DNA from: Candidatus Kapaibacterium sp.
Lineage (GTDB): Bacteria; Bacteroidota; Ignavibacteria; Kapaibacteriales; UBA2268
Length of the DNA stretch: 9,624 nt
Reading direction: 5' to 3'
Assembly (NCBI GenBank): GCA_027858275.1
Contig: JAQIDA010000030.1
Span: forward strand, 1-9,624
In this document: positions 1-7,800 of the stretch, piece by piece
Layout of the letters: each line of letters opens with the position of its first letter
Position numbering within the stretch: position 1 is the stretch's first letter
Notes under the pieces: generated by a model
Told to the model about the DNA's origin: nothing
What the model saw: the letters and a program-made list of their open reading frames with translations, nothing else
Databases searched by the model: none
Position numbers and translations under genes: made by a program

Positions 1-2
1 TA

Positions 3-14
3 TTTTTTTTTTTT
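3..14. repeat. Poly-T tract (12 T) at the left edge
   Basis: Twelve uninterrupted T residues lie just upstream of the conserved leader box of the first gene. The tract could be the tail of a terminator for a gene outside the window, but the hairpin would be out of view. It could also be an upstream promoter element. Homopolymers of this length are prone to slippage. Only the run itself is seen; any role is inference. Confidence 0.5.
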
Positions 15-19
15 AATAG

Positions 20-47
20 TAAAGAACATACTAAACTATATATTAAA
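20..47 (+). promoter_or_regulatory. Conserved leader box upstream of paralog A
   Basis: TAAAGAACAT (20-29) is followed by an AT-rich block (TAAACTATATATTAAA, 32-47). The same 10-mer and a similar AT-rich block occur upstream of paralog B at 4844-4870. Elsewhere the intergenic DNA of the two genes is largely diverged, so this is the best candidate for a shared promoter or 5' UTR element. No clean -35/-10 pair or Bacteroidota TTTG/TAnnTTTG pair could be fixed. A weak GGA at 55-57, eight bases before the ATG, is the only Shine-Dalgarno-like sequence. Confidence 0.35.
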
Positions 48-65
48 ATTATTTGGATTAATATT

Positions 66-3000
66 ATGAAGAAGAAACTTACTATTTGGATCAGCATGCT
101 TGTGATGCTGATGATCACAGCAATTCCGAGTTTTGCGGTTGATGCCGATCTTGAGGAAATGCGATTAAAATTGCCGAAAATGCTCGGTGCTAACAACGTT
201 GGTATAGAGTTCTATATGTCATTTATTGTGACATTCACTGATGAAGCTTTGAACGGAGAATCTGAAATTAGATTATTTATTTCTTCTGCGGTAGATACAG
301 AAGTCTATATTGAAAGAAAAGACAAAGGATATGTCAAAAGAGTATCCGTCGCAGCAAACGACATTACTTTTGTTGATATTCCTCCGACTGTAGCCCAGCC
401 TTATACCAAAATGGGGCCTGATTTACCTTTGGCAGAAGAAGTTATTTCCGGCGGCGCATTGCATATTATTGCCAATGATCCGGTTATTGTATACGGTATG
501 ACAAGAATAATTTATGCCAGTGAAGGCTTCCTTGCAATTCCTGTTTCTTCATTCGGTAAAGAATACATCACTAATACATGGAATGATCCTTCTCCTTTTA
601 ACTACACAATGGGCAGTTGGACAAATATAGTATCAGCATACGACAAGACAATAGTTCGTTTTAAAGTCGGCGGTGAGGATTGGACTGAAACGGGCGCCGG
701 TAAAGTTCCCGGTCAAACATCCACGTACCTCATGAACGCAGGCGATGCTGTCTGTATCGGAACTGTGTCAAAACATGGTGATTTAACAGGTTCTGTAAGT
801 ACCGGTAACAAACCCTTTGGTGTTTTGTCCGGTGTGGGTTGCGCTTTTATCCCTACAGGCGTTTGGGCCTGTGATATGATTGTCTCAATGGAATTGCCGA
901 CGAATACATGGGGTACAGAATATCATGTTACACAGATTGATCAAAGAGATAAAGCTTCTTACATGAAAGTTGTCTCTAAGGAGTCAGCCACAACTATTTA
1001 TCGTGACGGATTAGCTTTGGGTTATATTCCTCAATCCGGTGGTATAAGTGGTCAAGGTTGGCTGGTAATGCGTACTACATCAGATGAATTCGAACCGAGA
1101 TCGGTAATTGTTACAGGCGACAAACCTATCAGTATTACTCAGTTTAATCCCGGCGCGAATGACGACGGAGCGAACAGTGATCCGTTCCAGATGGTGTTGA
1201 CTTCCTACGAACAATATCAAGACGAAATTATCTTTAACACTCCGGGTGTACAAAGCTCTCAAATCGGGTTTGATTATAACTATATTAATATTGTATATGA
1301 ATCAACTGAATTCGGGACTATTCCTGATGACTTGATGTTCGGAAAAGTTGTTGACGGCAAAGTCGATTGGAAAGCTATTAATGTTATAAGCGCAGATCCG
1401 GGTGAAGAATTTGTGATCAAAATGCGCGGCAAAAGATATTTCATGAAGACTTACCAATTACCGGGCGACGGAGTTTATAAAATTAAAGCTAACAATCCGT
1501 TTACGGCTTATGCTTACGGTATGTCCCAATGGGATACTTATGGTTATCCGACAAGTGTAGCTCTTGGTGATTTGTCTATTCCGGACACAATTGCTCCCGA
1601 TCCGCAGTGGGAAGTTGATTGTTTCGGTAACTTCGAAGGCACTATCAATGATATGCCTAATGAAGCTGCATATAGATCAAATCTTTCTCTTATCTACATG
1701 GAATCAGAAAACAGCTATAATTTTAAATTTGAATACGCACCTTTTGTTGCAGGTGAAACCAGAAAAACTTCATGGAATCTTGAAGTAATTGACCAACAGC
1801 AAGAAGCTCGGGCGGTTCTCGTGTTCACTGATCGTCGCGGTAACGATACTACAATAGTGTGCGAATTCTTCCCGACATTAATGTCAATCCACGAAGATGA
1901 GTATAATTTCGGCAGACTCGCCGTCGGTGAATCCGCAGAACATACATTCTGGATTGTCAATGACTCCAAAGTCGGAGATCTTGATTTGACACAGCTCAAA
2001 TTATTATACGGAACAGAGGGTTTTGAAATATTGCCACCACTTCCTGTAGGGGATACGCTTGCTCCTTTGGATTCAGTAATGTTTACGGTTAGATTCACAG
2101 CAAGTGAAGAAGGTTTCTACGAGGACTCTATCGGAGTCGGCGATCCTTGTTTCTTCTGGTACAAAGCGTATGTCCAAGCCAACGTAGGCGCACCGAGAAT
2201 TGCGGTCAGCTATTATGACTTCGGTGATGTTACAGTAGATGAAAGCAAATACGGCCTGGTTACAGTTAAAAACATCGGTTCTTCAGCGTTAGAAATCTAC
2301 TCCTATACAGGTCCGGAATTGAAACCTGTTTACGAAGTTTTGGATTGGCTGGCATTTGAAGAATTTGGTGAAGATCCTACTCCTTTAAAACCATGGATAA
2401 TCAAACCGCTTGTTGAAAAAACATTCGAAGTGAAGTTCACACCGGACGCAGAAGGCATATTCCTTGATTCAGTTGTGTTTACTTCAAATACAGATCGTCC
2501 CGTTGATAAACATATCGACAGTGTCGGCGAACTCACAGGAACAGGTATCAAAGCATACTTGGTCGCAAACGGTTATGATTGGCTCAGAAGAAGAATAGAC
2601 AGACCGGGTATATTTGACATCGCTCCTTACGACGTTGACGCTCCCGATAAAGTTATCTTCCTCGAAAATAAAGGATCTACAGAAGTAAAGATTACAAATA
2701 TCAAGATTTCTGAAGATGTTATCGGAGATGCTTTTGAATTTGACAGATCTGCGTTTATTAATACACAGATTGATGGAGCGTCAGACATGCACGTAGCTAC
2801 AAAATTCCATCCGGTTGTAACAGGTGTACATACATTAAGATTCACTTATATCAATTCCGTGGATAGTCCTACAGAAACACTTCTCCAAGGTATCGGTATC
2901 ATTCCGAGACTTGTAACTGAAGACATGGACTTTGGTGTAACCTATGTTGATGACTATCCAAATGTAATGACTAAAACAATTCAGCTAACGAATTTGTCAC

Positions 3001-4403
3001 AGACAGCATGGGAATATTGTGATTCAGTTACAATCACTGATTTGACAATCTCACCGGCAGGCGCGATTGCTACAACAATAACCGGCGATATATACGGCAG
3101 CGAAGGTTTCCGTTTCAATATCGACGCTTTGAGAGTAATGGACGCATCAGGAGCAATTAAGGCAACTGTTGTTTCGCTTCCTATAATTCTCCAACCCGGT
3201 GATTACATCGAAGTTGATGCTGAATTTGTCGCGACTCGTCCCGAACAATTGACTGCTTCAATTACAACTGTCAGTGATGCTGAAACAGATCAGACATCAG
3301 TCTGGACAGGCGCAGGATTTGATCAGGATGTTATCCCGACTGCAACAACTCTCACAACATGTGTTTATGATCCACAAGAAATAGTCTTGACATTGACTTA
3401 TAACGGTGACGCAGGAATTGCTGACATGCCGATCACAGTTGAGAAGGTTGAAATCACTAATCCTCCTACAGCGTATACATTCAAAGATCCTATTGATAAC
3501 GGACCTTTCGTATTAGCTCCGGGAACAACACGCGACATCGTGTTTATCTTTGATCCTCTGACAGCAGGCACTCATACAGCAGATGTTACCATAACAAGTG
3601 ATATCCCTGATAATCCTATTGATAATATTACATTGACTGCCGATGCCGTTCATTACGATCGCTCGGTAAGTGTAAGAATCCCCGCCGGCCCGAACAAAAT
3701 TGATGATGATCATCAGTTGTTCGAGATTGGTGACTTGGGAAAAATATACTTGCAGTTAGACGCAGGTCCTGATATCTCAATGGCTGATATAACTACAATG
3801 AATTTCACTGTAACATACGAACCTGAATTTATAAAAGTCGTTGCAAGCGGTATCAAATCCTTGGTTCCGGGATATGCTCTAAGCAATGTATCGATAATTA
3901 AAGAAACAGGTGAAATCAGCTTCGATCTTAACGGTCCCGCATTTACTAATCAAGGCGGTCTGGATATGATAGAAATCCAATTTGGTACATATCTGCCTAA
4001 GACAGACAAAGACAATATGGACTTTGTAGTAACTGCAGAAGCAGGCGGATCAAGATGTGTTGATATGACAGCCACCGGATCAAATGTAGAAGTTATGAAA
4101 ACATGTGTATACGACTTGAGAAAAGTACAACTCTCCGGCACGGCATATATGCTCCAAGCAATTAATCCGAACCCGGTTAAAGTCAGTGCAGATATTAACT
4201 TCTCTATCGGTCTCGAGACACAGACTACCATCGAAATCTATAATTCGGCAGCTGAATTAGTAGCCAGACCGATTGACAAGGTTTTGACATCAGGTCAGTA
4301 CAGCGTAAACGTCCCTGTAAGTGATTTGCCATCCGGTACATACAGAGTGGTATTAAGATCAGGTCCGTTCACAGAACAACAAAGTATGATAATCGTGAAA
4401 TAA
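66..4403 (+). CDS. T9SS-exported IgGFc-binding-domain protein with choice-of-anchor D repeats (paralog A)
   Basis: Predicted secreted or surface protein of 1445 residues. Residues 1-24 form a signal peptide (MKKK, hydrophobic core, SFA before VDAD). Residues about 125-420 match the IgGFc-binding N-terminal family: DLTG 239-242, a KP..V.SG stretch, ACD 268-270, PTNTWGTEY around W282, DPFQM from 372, EQY 382-384 and NYIN from 405. About 608-1196 holds five Ig-like choice-of-anchor D/ASH-type repeats, recognisable by YNFGRLAVGES, YDFGDVTVDES and MDFGVTYVDD strand motifs and by 'F..KF.P...G...D' strands. About 1198-1340 resembles a cohesin fold. Residues 1363-1445 are a type A T9SS sorting domain (INPNP ... 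IEIYNSAAELV ... LPSGTYRVVLRSG ... MIIVK). Known for the families: export by Sec then T9SS, with the sorting domain removed at the surface. Inferred: adhesin or matrix protein; ligand unknown. No catalytic motif was seen. It has its own terminator, so is probably monocistronic. The start is the first ATG before the signal peptide. Confidence 0.93.
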   Translation: MKKKLTIWISMLVMLMITAIPSFAVDADLEEMRLKLPKMLGANNVGIEFYMSFIVTFTDEALNGESEIRLFISSAVDTEVYIERKDKGYVKRVSVAANDITFVDIPPTVAQPYTKMGPDLPLAEEVISGGALHIIANDPVIVYGMTRIIYASEGFLAIPVSSFGKEYITNTWNDPSPFNYTMGSWTNIVSAYDKTIVRFKVGGEDWTETGAGKVPGQTSTYLMNAGDAVCIGTVSKHGDLTGSVSTGNKPFGVLSGVGCAFIPTGVWACDMIVSMELPTNTWGTEYHVTQIDQRDKASYMKVVSKESATTIYRDGLALGYIPQSGGISGQGWLVMRTTSDEFEPRSVIVTGDKPISITQFNPGANDDGANSDPFQMVLTSYEQYQDEIIFNTPGVQSSQIGFDYNYINIVYESTEFGTIPDDLMFGKVVDGKVDWKAINVISADPGEEFVIKMRGKRYFMKTYQLPGDGVYKIKANNPFTAYAYGMSQWDTYGYPTSVALGDLSIPDTIAPDPQWEVDCFGNFEGTINDMPNEAAYRSNLSLIYMESENSYNFKFEYAPFVAGETRKTSWNLEVIDQQQEARAVLVFTDRRGNDTTIVCEFFPTLMSIHEDEYNFGRLAVGESAEHTFWIVNDSKVGDLDLTQLKLLYGTEGFEILPPLPVGDTLAPLDSVMFTVRFTASEEGFYEDSIGVGDPCFFWYKAYVQANVGAPRIAVSYYDFGDVTVDESKYGLVTVKNIGSSALEIYSYTGPELKPVYEVLDWLAFEEFGEDPTPLKPWIIKPLVEKTFEVKFTPDAEGIFLDSVVFTSNTDRPVDKHIDSVGELTGTGIKAYLVANGYDWLRRRIDRPGIFDIAPYDVDAPDKVIFLENKGSTEVKITNIKISEDVIGDAFEFDRSAFINTQIDGASDMHVATKFHPVVTGVHTLRFTYINSVDSPTETLLQGIGIIPRLVTEDMDFGVTYVDDYPNVMTKTIQLTNLSQTAWEYCDSVTITDLTISPAGAIATTITGDIYGSEGFRFNIDALRVMDASGAIKATVVSLPIILQPGDYIEVDAEFVATRPEQLTASITTVSDAETDQTSVWTGAGFDQDVIPTATTLTTCVYDPQEIVLTLTYNGDAGIADMPITVEKVEITNPPTAYTFKDPIDNGPFVLAPGTTRDIVFIFDPLTAGTHTADVTITSDIPDNPIDNITLTADAVHYDRSVSVRIPAGPNKIDDDHQLFEIGDLGKIYLQLDAGPDISMADITTMNFTVTYEPEFIKVVASGIKSLVPGYALSNVSIIKETGEISFDLNGPAFTNQGGLDMIEIQFGTYLPKTDKDNMDFVVTAEAGGSRCVDMTATGSNVEVMKTCVYDLRKVQLSGTAYMLQAINPNPVKVSADINFSIGLETQTTIEIYNSAAELVARPIDKVLTSGQYSVNVPVSDLPSGTYRVVLRSGPFTEQQSMIIVK

Positions 4404-4432
4404 TTCTCGAGACATACATTATTTCAGACATT

Positions 4433-4464
4433 AAAGCCCCGTTCATCAGAGCGGGGCTTTTTTT
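4433..4464 (+). terminator. Intrinsic terminator of paralog A
   Basis: A 12-bp stem begins 30 bases after the stop codon: AAAGCCCCGTTC (4433-4444) pairs with GAGCGGGGCTTT (4449-4460) with one G-T wobble (4442/4451) around the loop ATCA. A run of seven T (4458-4464) follows the GC-rich stem. This is a textbook Rho-independent terminator for + strand transcription. The terminator after paralog B is homologous and keeps the pairing through compensatory changes. Confidence 0.93.
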
Positions 4465-4482
4465 ATGAAATATTTATTCTTC

Positions 4483-4584
4483 GTAGAGACGCCCAATTTG
4501 GGCGTCTAAGACCTAACAACATTCTCGTGGATTATTGAAATGTCTGCTCCGTTTTACCAAGACGCCCAAATTGGTCGTCTCTAC
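4483..4584. repeat. Composite palindromic element, copy 1 (MITE/REP-like)
   Basis: Two 25-nt arms, 4483-4507 and 4560-4584, are inverted copies of each other with one mismatch (T at 4575). Each begins or ends GTAGAGACG/CGTCTCTAC at the outside. Each arm is itself a palindrome: AGACGCCCAA at 4487-4496, one central T, then its reverse complement at 4498-4507. The 52-bp middle starts AAGAC and ends CTCCGTTTTACCA. Copy 2 at 9309-9402 keeps the arms and both inner edges, while the centre has diverged. It encodes nothing. The form fits a non-autonomous mobile or REP-type element; no target-site duplication was recognised. Confidence 0.85.
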
Positions 4585-4635
4585 ACACAATAAAACAAAA
4601 TATATATCCATTTTGAAAATAGAACTAAAATTCGC

Positions 4636-4662
4636 AGAGCCACCCAAAATGGGCTTTTCTAC
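4636..4662. repeat. Decayed third copy of the palindromic arm
   Basis: An imperfect copy of the right-hand arm: CACCCAAAATGGGC with a TTTTCTAC tail aligns to CGCCCAAATTGGGC and its CTCTAC tail with several substitutions. It lies about 50 bases after the composite element, in the same relative place as the partial copy at 9419-9437 after paralog B. Confidence 0.55.
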
Positions 4663-4682
4663 AAAAAAAACAGATACAAGTG

Positions 4683-4707
4683 TAACAAATTCCCCGGATT
4701 TGTGTTA
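4683..4707. other. Small AT-rich hairpin, copy 1
   Basis: TAA+CAAAT (4683-4690) pairs with ATTTG+TTA (4698-4702 and 4705-4707), with a two-base bulge TG and the loop TCCCCGG. A matching hairpin with a different loop sits at 9459-9483, and both follow the shared 10-mer GTGTAACAAA (4680-4689, 9456-9465). Function unknown; weak stem. Confidence 0.3.
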
Positions 4708-4751
4708 TTGCAGGTAGTGAAGTATATTTGTAGTTTGAAATGCTACAAAAC

Positions 4752-4783
4752 TGTTATGAAAAACTGTGATATGTTATGAAAAA
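4752..4783. repeat. Direct repeat TGTTATGAAAAA, 20-base period
   Basis: The 12-mer TGTTATGAAAAA occurs at 4752-4763 and again at 4772-4783, 20 bases apart start to start, roughly two helical turns. It lies 100-131 bases upstream of the start of paralog B. It could be a pair of regulator sites or a simple local duplication. It is not seen before paralog A, where only 65 bases are visible, nor in 9403-9605. Confidence 0.5.
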
Positions 4784-4786
4784 TGA

Positions 4787-4802
4787 CTATCTTTAAGGAT
4801 AG
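4787..4802. promoter_or_regulatory. Operator-like palindrome upstream of paralog B
   Basis: CTATCTTTAAGGATAG is a 16-base near-perfect palindrome: CTATC/GATAG outer arms, T-G wobble, T-A, centre TA. It lies about 80 bases before the start codon and 23 bases before a TTGACG hexamer. Its size and position suit a dimeric regulator, but no regulator gene is in the window and chance cannot be excluded in AT-rich DNA. Confidence 0.3.
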
Positions 4803-4825
4803 GTGCGTTTAGCACATTTTTGAGT

Positions 4826-4873
4826 TTGACGTGAAATTTGAAATAAAGAACATGTTTAAATATATTTAAAGGG
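4826..4873 (+). promoter_or_regulatory. Leader of paralog B: conserved box, AT palindrome and ribosome binding site
   Basis: TTGACG (4826-4831) is a possible -35-like hexamer without a clear partner. TAAAGAACAT (4844-4853) is identical to the box at 20-29 upstream of paralog A. TTTAAATATATTTAAA (4855-4870) is a perfect 16-base palindrome; its core TAAATATATTT recurs at 9582-9592, again about 15 bases before an ATG. AAAGGG (4868-4873), nine bases before the ATG at 4883, is a fair Shine-Dalgarno sequence and favours 4883 over the adjacent ATG at 4886. Confidence 0.4.
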
Positions 4874-4882
4874 CTTATTGTT

Positions 4883-7800
4883 ATGATGAAACGATTTACC
4901 AATTTGGCAATATTGCTGCTCGCAATGTTGATAGCTCTTCCTACAGTCAGCTTCTCAACTGATGCTGGTGTAGAAGATATGAAGCGAAAATTACCGAAAC
5001 TACTCGGTGCCAGCAATGTAGGCACAGAATTTTATGTTACTTTCCATCCTCCTTATCCTGAAACCGGTGAAAACTTTATGAAAATGTATATTTCATCAGG
5101 TGTGGAAACAGAAGTTAAATTAGAAGTTCCCGGCAAAGGATATTTGAAGATCAAAAAAACAGTGCCCAATGATATTATTGAGTTCCAACTTAATCCGGGA
5201 CAGGCATTGTGTTATCAAAAGACACCAAATGAAAAACCACAAGCCGAAAGAGTATGGTCAGGTGCGGCTATACACATTACATCAAAAGATCCGATCATTG
5301 TTTATGGTGTTATCCGATATAGATACACAAGTGACGGCTACCTTGCTGTTCCGGTTTCCGGCTTTGGAAAGGAATATATTGTAGCATCATGGCCTGATCC
5401 CTTCGGCGGTGACCAGGGTAATAACCTTAATAGTTGGACATCAATCATCTCGGCATATGACAAAACAACCGCAAGAATCAAATTCGGCGGAGAAGATTGG
5501 ACTGAAACCGGCGCCGGAAAAGTCCCCGGACAGACATCTGTCTTCCTGATGAATGAAGCTGATGTTGTTTTGATCGGAACAGTCACCAAACACGGCGATT
5601 TGACCGGTTCAAAAGTTACGGGTAATAAACCTCTTGGTGTTATCTCAGGTAACTATTGTGCATTTATACCGACAGGTGTTTGGGCATGTGACGTTTTGAT
5701 TGAAATGGAACTTCCTACAAATACATGGGGTACTGAATATCATGTTACCCCTATATACAGTCGTACAAAGAACTCATTTATCAGAGTGTTCGCCAAAGAA
5801 TCCAACACTCAAATCTTCCGTGACGGTCAGGCCCTTGGACTTATCCCAAGTTCAGGCGGTATCCACGGCGAAGGTTGGGCAGAATATCGTGCAGCTGACG
5901 GTGATCCGATTCCTGTAGTTATTTCAGGTGATAAACCCATCAATGTGACCCAGTATAACCCGGGTATCAACGATGACCTTGCGGATGACACTGACCCGTT
6001 CCAGATGGTTTTAACACCGCTGGAACAGTATCAGGAAGAAATTGTATTCAATACACCGGGTATTCGCGGAGGTTTTGGTTTTGATAACAATTTTGTAAAT
6101 CTTGTATATGAAGCAACCGAGTTTGGGACTATACCTGATGACTTGATGTTTGCCGAAGTTAAAGACGGTAAGGTCGAGTGGATACAGTTGAACACAATGG
6201 AAGCTGATCCCGGAACTGAATTCTCAGTAGCCATTAATAACAAGCGTTATTTCTCAAAAACAATCCGTCTGAATCATGACGGTGTTTATAAAATAAAAGC
6301 AAATGCACCGTTTACAGCCTATGCATACGGTAACTCATGGTGCGATACATACGGATTTCCTACAAGTGTAGCATTAGGAGATTTGTCTATTCCCGATACA
6401 GTATGTCCGAACCCCGAATGGGAAATTGACTGTTTCGGTACTGCAGACGGCAAAGTAGAAGATATGCCTGACGAAGCAGCATACAGATCAAATCTTTCAT
6501 TGATCTATATGGATTCAGAATTCAGTTTCAACTACAGATTTGACTATGATGACTTTGTAGCAGGCGAAGACAGAAGAGCCAACTGGGAACTCGAAGTAAT
6601 CGACAAACAGCAAGAAGCACGCGCGGAATTAGTATTTATCGATCGTCGCGGCAATGACACAACAATCGTAATCGAATTTTTCCCGACATTAATCTCAATC
6701 CACGAAGATGAGTATAACTTCGGCAGACTCTCCGTCGGTGAATCTGCAGAACATACATTCTGGGTGATCAACGACTCCAAAGTCGGCGATCTTGATTTGA
6801 CACAGCTCAAATTATTATACGGGACACAGGGATTTGAAATCACAAGCAATCCTACAACAGTATTGATTCCTCCAATGGATTCAGTACAGTTCACAGTAAA
6901 ATTCACAGCCAGCGAAGAAGGCATGTACGAAGACTCAATCGGAGTCGGCGATCCATGTTTCTTCTGGTACAAAGGATATGTCCAAGCCAATGTAGGCGCC
7001 CCGAGAATCTTGGTCGGCAAATACGACTTCGGCTCAGTAAACGTAGACGACAGCAAATACGGTATTGTAACAGTTCAGAACATCGGTTCATCCGCACTTG
7101 AAATTTACAGCTACACAGGTCCGGAATTGAAACCTGTTTACAGTGTAGAGAATTGGAACGCATTCGATGAAGACGGAGCAGATCCTACAGCTACAGAACC
7201 ATGGGTAATCAAACCGGGCGTAGAACAAGTATTCGAAGTAAAATTCACTCCCGACGCAGAAATCCTCTTCCTTGATTCAGTAGTGTTTACCTCAAATACA
7301 GATCGTCCCGCAGACACATACATCGACAGCGTCGGCGAACTCACAGGTACCGGTATCAAAGCATATTTGATTGCCAACGGATACGATTGGCTGAGACGCA
7401 GAATCGACAGACCGGGAACATTCGATGTAGCTCCTTACCCCGTAGAAGCACCCGACAAGGTAATCTTCCTTGAAAACAGCGGTTCAACTCCGGTAATGAT
7501 CAAAAATATTGAAATATCCGAAGAGACAGAAGGCGACGCGTTTGAATTTGACAGAAGCGCTTTGATCAACAAAGAAATCGCAGAAGTCTCAGACCTTCAC
7601 GTTCCTGTAGATTTCCATCCTGTAGTAACAGGTGTTCATACATTGAGATTTACATATGATAATACAGCAGACAGCCAGACAGAAACATTGCTTCAAGGTG
7701 TCGGTATCGTACCGAGACTCGAAACAGAAGATATGTTCTTTGGCATAACAGAAGTAGACGATTATACAAACCCAATACCAAAAACAATCAAGTTAACCAA

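Larger units (their letters stand above)
4404..4882. other. Intergenic region between the paralogs (479 bp)
   Basis: No convincing gene. A 60-codon open frame at 4535-4717 runs through the palindromic repeats, has no ribosome binding site or recognisable motif, and has no counterpart after paralog B. In order the region holds a terminator (4433-4464), a composite palindromic element (4483-4584), a decayed repeat copy (4636-4662), a small hairpin (4683-4707), a direct repeat (4752-4783), an operator-like palindrome (4787-4802) and the leader of paralog B (4826-4882). The same order, apart from the direct repeat and operator-like palindrome, recurs after paralog B. Confidence 0.8.

Noticed and set aside
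1879..4403. Paralogs as artefacts of assembly duplication
   Set aside because: The copies differ throughout in both protein and DNA, with indels and compensatory terminator changes, so they are real diverged genes.
4483..4662. CRISPR-like array from the repeated GACGCCCAA units
   Set aside because: The units alternate in orientation, are internally palindromic, vary in spacing and number only two or three. There are no regular spacers and no cas genes.
4535..4717. 60-codon + strand open frame in the first intergenic region
   Set aside because: It begins inside the palindromic element and runs through its arm and the decayed copy. It has no ribosome binding site or recognisable motif, and no counterpart in the matching region after paralog B.
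4826..4854. Canonical sigma-70 promoter from TTGACG with a -10 at 17 bases
   Set aside because: The sequence at the expected -10 (AACATG) is not a -10 match, and the Bacteroidota-type TAnnTTTG is also absent. TTGACG was kept only as a component of a low-confidence leader feature.
6544..7056. 170-codon antisense open frame, with a similar antisense frame at 1715-2098
   Set aside because: Both lie fully inside the real genes, in the region where the two paralogs are most alike in DNA. Shared antisense openness follows from that similarity and codon bias. The translations are Ser/Pro/Thr-rich, without domain character.
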